Assembly: GCA_002104895.1 (NCBI GenBank)
Contig: MCFG01000306.1
Span: 1-64,000 of the forward strand
DNA from: Anaeromyces robustus
Taxonomy: Eukaryota > Neocallimastigomycota > Neocallimastigomycetes > Neocallimastigales > Neocallimastigaceae
Direction of reading: 5' to 3'
DNA length: 64,000 nt
The position numbers and the translations under genes are program-made. Positions within the stretch are counted from its first letter, which is position 1, and each line of letters starts with the position of its first letter. The notes under the pieces were generated by a model. That model was not told the origin of the DNA. It did no database searches and worked only from the letters and a program-made list of their open reading frames with translations. Shown here piece by piece: positions 56,888 to 64,000 of this stretch.

Positions 56888-56969
56888 ATTGCTTATTTGT
56901 AATTGATAACACTTTTTTTCGTATAATTTCCATACTTTTAGATAAATGTGTCTAATTCTTTGTAAAATG

Positions 56970-57152
56970 ATACTACTTATAATTAATTATTAAATATACT
57001 AAATTATAATGAAATATATCCTTACTCTTTTAAAAAAATCATTAAATGTCTTTTTTATGAACATATAACTTATGATTATTAAATATATTAAATTATATTG
57101 AAAATTTATATACATCCTTCCTCTTTTAAATAATCACTAAATGTCTTATTTA
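56970..57152. repeat. Diverged tandem duplication of about 94 bp
   Basis: Two copies share TTATAATTAATTATTAAATATA-like starts, then AAATTATA[A/T]TGAAA, ACTCTTTTAAA or CCTCTTTTAAA, and finally ATCA[T/C]TAAATGTCTT. The first ends near 57058 and the second near 57152. Confidence 0.65.
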
Positions 57153-58440
57153 TGCCAAAATCATCATTGAATTATTGTTATTATAAAATTAAAACTAATA
57201 AAAGAGGACTTTGTTATTTAGATTTAGTATTTTATAAATTTATATATTTATTGTAATTATTTAAATATTTTATATAATTATATAAAATCTTAAATTTAAA
57301 TAATAAATAATATAAATAGAGTTTTGTTACAGAAAAAAAAATATACGTTTCATAAAAAATTGTATTGTGTTACATCATAAAAAAATAAAAAGGAAATAAA
57401 TATATAATTTATAAAATTATGTAATTATCATTAAAGCTTTTGTATTATTATTATTCTACAGAAAGCATTTTCTTTTTACTAAATATATTTTATTATTATT
57501 TTAAAATACAATAATTATTGATTATTATTATTTTATGTAATTTATTTATTTAATTTTTTATTTTTAATTTATTTGTTTATTATTATTTTTTTATAATTCT
57601 ATCTTTTATTACTATTATTATAATTATTATTTTTTTTATTTTATTATTATTATTATATTTAGTATTTTTATATTTTTTTATTTTATATTTTTTTTTGTAT
57701 TACTATTATTTTTTACTTTAATTTACTTCTTTTAACATAATAAATACTTTTATATATATATATATACTTTTTTTTTTGTGTGTGTGTGGATTATAAGATT
57801 AAAATTATTGTTTATATTTTAATATTTATATATATATATATATTTATATATACATAAATTATTAAAATTTTAATTATTTTAGATAATTAGTGATATTGAT
57901 TGTTAATGGTCTAAAAAAAAGAAGAAAAAAGGAATTAAATATTTAAACTAATAAAAAACGTTATTCAAAAATAAATAAAAATTATATAATTTATATATAA
58001 TATTATATATAAAAAAAATGATCAAAACGAATAAAAAAAAGAAAGAAAAATTTTGAATATATAGAATAAAAATGAAAAGAAAAAGAAATAAATGAAATGA
58101 AATGAAATTAAAAAAAAAAAAAAAAAAAGGTAAAAAAAATAAAAAGCAAAATTTCTTATTCTTTTATTTATGGTAGTTTAATATACTTTAGATATGACCC
58201 ATATGTTAAAAATATATGTATATTAATTTTTTTTTTTTTTTCGTTGAAAGTATATTGTTATTTGCTTTATTTAATATTCTCATTCTTTAATTTTTTTTTT
58301 TTTTACCTTTTTCTTTTTCTTTTTTTTTTATTTTTTTTCTTTTTCTTTTTCCTTTTTTTTTTTTTATTTTTATTCTATCTCATTTTCCTTTTTTTTTTTT
58401 TTTAATTTCCTCTTTATTATTATTATTATTATTATTTTAT

Positions 58441-61417
<2,977 letters not shown>

Positions 61418-62893
61418 GTTGGTATTATATACTTTTTATTTGAATTTTTTATTTATTATTTATTATATATAATTTATATACAGTAAAATTTTAAAATAGT
61501 TATATAAATAATTAAGAAAATGTATAATTTATTATTACAATAAATTGTTAATTATGAAAGTTCAAAGTATAAAGTTTAAATTTTTTTTTTTTTTTTATCT
61601 TAATAATTTTTTTTTTAATAATAATTTTTTTAATAATATATTTTTATTATTTACCTTTATATAATAATAAATATAGCTTAAATTTTATTTATTCGTTCTT
61701 TTGTTATTCTTTTTATTTTTTTTTCCCCTTTTCGTTTATAAAAAAGAAAAAAAAAGGTTTTACAGAATGACAAAAAAATCCAAGCAAAGAAAAAAAAAAA
61801 AAATTTCAAATATTTATTATTATTATAAATAATAATATGAATATTATATAATATATTATTAATATAATAAATTATATTAATATATTTATTTAAAATAAAA
61901 GAATTTTTTTACAATTATAACAAATAATTATTTAAAATTTTTTAGTATGATTTTACATCAAATTTTCAATTCTAATACTATATTTTTAATTGAAAAAAAT
62001 GAATAATATCCAATCATAATATATTAACAATATAAAAATCATCTTTTTGTTTCTTTAATACTTTCCTTACCAATCATATATTAATTCTATACGATTATAA
62101 CATAAATTATGTATATATTTATGTTATATCACAACTTAATCAAGTGATTTACATTCTTTCATTTTGCAAAAAACTATATAAAATTCTCTCTATTAGAAAG
62201 ACCAATTGAAATTCTTTACTTTATAAAATAAATTATAAAAAAATTCTATTATTTTTACTATGTTATATTTATTTTCACTTATATATATTATAATTATTAA
62301 AGATAAATAAAATAGAGTGGGTAAAATAAATATGTATTTTTTACTATTCTTAAAATTTAACAAAACATTTTACAAATACCAGTTCAAGAAAAACAAAATT
62401 CTCTATTTACACCTATTCATTGAAATTTTTGTTTCCCTTAATATTAACTCATGATTTGTCTTTATTACATACTTTTTCTATTAATTGATGTTTAATTAAA
62501 TTTTTTATTAAAATTAATATTTTATTTTTCTTTTCATTTTTCTCTTTTTTGTTCAAGTTATATATTAAAATATAATATATTAATTAATTAATTTATTATT
62601 ACTGCTACAACTTATTGTGTTTTTTTTTTTTTTTTACCAATAAATTTAATGCTTTTTTAATTACAAATATTTATATAATTAAATAGTACATAATAATGCA
62701 ATTTTGTTATGATCTATCATTAGTATAAATATGAATAAAAATTCCCAATATTTTAATTCAAAAAAAAAAAAAAAAAAAAAAAAAATTTTTTTTAAAAAAA
62801 CTCGATTAAAAAAAATACATATATATATATTAAATAATTATAACAATTATAACAATAATATAATTAAAAAATAAACAAATTGTAATAATCAAA
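61418..62893. other. Divergent intergenic region (Tim50 / ankyrin)
   Basis: 1.5 kb between two start codons that point apart. T tracts near 61590-61640, a palindromic AT stretch near 61810-61890, and a 26-base A run at 62761 shortly before the ankyrin leader. No coding signal. Confidence 0.6.
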
Positions 62894-64000
62894 ATGACTA
62901 ATTCTGATTATGAAACATTTAAAGAGAAACTTTTTAAATATTTAAGAAAAGAATCAAAAAAAAGTCTGAAAGTTATTGAAGACAACAGAAAATTAATTGA
63001 ATACTATTTATATAATAAAGATCTTCCCCAAGTCAAAGCATTTGTTGATGAATTTAACGATATTGTACTTGATCAAAATATTAAGAAATACAAAATATTT
63101 GAGTCTGTTTTAAAAGACAGATCATTTGATGGCGTTTTAGCTCGATTCAGAGAAAGTGATGTTTTGGTTAGAATTTGTAAGCTAGAATATGAAAAAGCTG
63201 AAGGATGGAGAATTACATCCCTTGATAATAAAAAAGTTATCGATTGGCTTTTAACAATGAATATCAATTATGGAGCTAAAGATAAATCAGGAATGACTGC
63301 TTTAATGTATGCAGTTAGACATGAAATACTTGATTTTATTGTTAAAAAAATAATGAGTACTAATGGAAAACATATTAACTTTGTTAATAATAAAGGAAAC
63401 AATGCTTTATTCTTTGCTTCACTTAATGAAAATAATTTAAAAAGGTTCCTTAAATACAAAGACTATTTTAATCCCAATCATTTGAACAATAATAATGAAA
63501 ATATTATTTTATTTGTTTGTAGATTTGGAGAATTATTCAGTAATAAACATTTATCGCTGATAAGCGAATTAAATTGTTCTTATCCAAATATTACTAATAA
63601 TGATGGTTTGACAGCTGCAATGTATTTAGTTAAGCGTAATAAACACAAATCAATTAAATTCTTTGTAGAAAATTTTAATATTGATCCCAATTACAGAAAT
63701 AAATTCGGTAATAATTTAGTTTCAGTTCTAATACAAACTTATTATAATCATTTTATTAAATGCATTGATGAAACTGAAGGATTCGGTTTAAACTTTAAGC
63801 CTATTAAAAGATTCGCATTTACACTTCAAAGATTAATTGAAATAGGGTGTGATTTACATACTCCTGTTGATGAATATGGTAACACCATAGATATCATCCT
63901 TAATAAAATAAAAGATGAAACAACTATTCAATATCTTTTAGAAAATAATTGTATTGATTATGCAATTGAAAATAATCATGATAACAGTATTAAATATTGT
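62894..64000 (+). CDS. Ankyrin-repeat protein, 5' part, runs off the window
   Basis: The frame is open from ATG at 62894 (context TCAAAATGA) to the last base, 369 codons with no stop. The start MTNSDYETFKEKLFKYLRKE with about 90 helical residues is followed by ankyrin-type repeats: YGAKDKSGMTALMYAVRHE, VNNKGNNALFFASLNENNL, TNNDGLTAAMYLVKRNKHKS, YRNKFGNNLVSVLIQTYY and VDEYGNTIDIILNKI. There is no intron in the visible part. The style (repeats of about 33-40 residues, LLENNCIDYAIE) matches the ankyrin families of gut fungi and the protein at 8605, although the base composition here is less repetitive and no poly-Asn block is seen. Partner and role unknown. Confidence 0.88.
   Translation, partial: MTNSDYETFKEKLFKYLRKESKKSLKVIEDNRKLIEYYLYNKDLPQVKAFVDEFNDIVLDQNIKKYKIFESVLKDRSFDGVLARFRESDVLVRICKLEYEKAEGWRITSLDNKKVIDWLLTMNINYGAKDKSGMTALMYAVRHEILDFIVKKIMSTNGKHINFVNNKGNNALFFASLNENNLKRFLKYKDYFNPNHLNNNNENIILFVCRFGELFSNKHLSLISELNCSYPNITNNDGLTAAMYLVKRNKHKSIKFFVENFNIDPNYRNKFGNNLVSVLIQTYYNHFIKCIDETEGFGLNFKPIKRFAFTLQRLIEIGCDLHTPVDEYGNTIDIILNKIKDETTIQYLLENNCIDYAIENNHDNSIKYC

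Larger units (their letters stand above)
54429..58440. other. Long intergenic region rich in repeats and palindromes
   Basis: 4 kb without a supported gene. From left to right: (ATTT)n at 54906-54993; a short GC-containing hairpin GCCACAAT...ATTGTGGC (55491-55530); a 22-bp tandem repeat (56053-56141); (ATT)n at 56378-56454; (ATTT)n at 56712-56794; a 16-bp perfect hairpin (56837-56887); a diverged tandem duplication (about 56970-57152); and T-rich tracts before the Tim50 stop. The first few hundred bases hold the promoter of the RhoGAP gene. Confidence 0.65.

Noticed and set aside
63073-63459. Minus-strand frames near the right end
   Set aside because: They are shadows of the ankyrin frame, which is open on the plus strand from 62894 to the end of the window.

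Overview
The window looks like nuclear DNA of an anaerobic gut fungus (Neocallimastigomycota, the Neocallimastix/Piromyces/Anaeromyces group). Four things point there: extreme A+T content with long A, T, AAT and AAAT runs between genes; genes with several introns of roughly 90-420 bp and GTAAGT/GTAAAT/GTATGT-type donors; very Asn- and Lys-rich proteins, including two large ankyrin-repeat proteins; and fungal gene architectures such as a Rgd2-type F-BAR/DEP/RhoGAP protein. Dictyostelid DNA has similar composition, but the fungal RhoGAP architecture and the ankyrin family make a gut fungus more likely. The assignment is by eye only.

Layout. 1-1412 is the 3' part of an unrecognised poly-Asn gene. 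3598-4092 encodes a small secreted Cys protein. 8605-11925 encodes a 1106-residue ankyrin protein. 13680-15267 (minus) is a GATA-type zinc-finger gene of four exons. 17141-17679 is a tRNA-derived SINE with target-site duplications. 19220-19780 encodes a DUF1648-like membrane protein. 21767-22536 is a decayed relative of the secreted protein. 24445-27626 is an annexin of nine exons. 28619-31236 (minus) is palmitoyl-protein thioesterase. 32220-33188 is unrecognised. 34547-41020 (minus) is Mediator subunit 16 in 18 exons. 41430-43160 is tubulin-folding cofactor B. 44905-45420 (minus) is an alpha/beta-hydrolase pseudogene. 46591-48689 is a plasma-membrane-type syntaxin. 50223-54428 (minus) is the F-BAR/DEP/RhoGAP protein. 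58441-61417 (minus) is Tim50. A second ankyrin gene begins at 62894 and runs off the end.

The eight multi-exon gene models were assembled by joining exons at GT...AG sites. In each one the summed coding length is an exact multiple of three and the joined protein reads continuously through the family's hallmark motifs.

The genes are ordinary eukaryotic housekeeping and accessory genes with no operon-like logic: transcription (MED16, GATA), tubulin folding (TBCB), membrane traffic and actin/Rho control (syntaxin, annexin, Rgd2-like), lysosomal or vacuolar depalmitoylation (PPT1), and organelle import (Tim50, presumably serving the hydrogenosome). The most unusual items are the intact SINE, 3' splice sites preceded by long oligo-A tracts, an annexin start codon carried on a 5-nt coding exon, and a hairpin covering a Tim50 donor site. 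I found no evidence of a new defence, CRISPR or mobile gene system.
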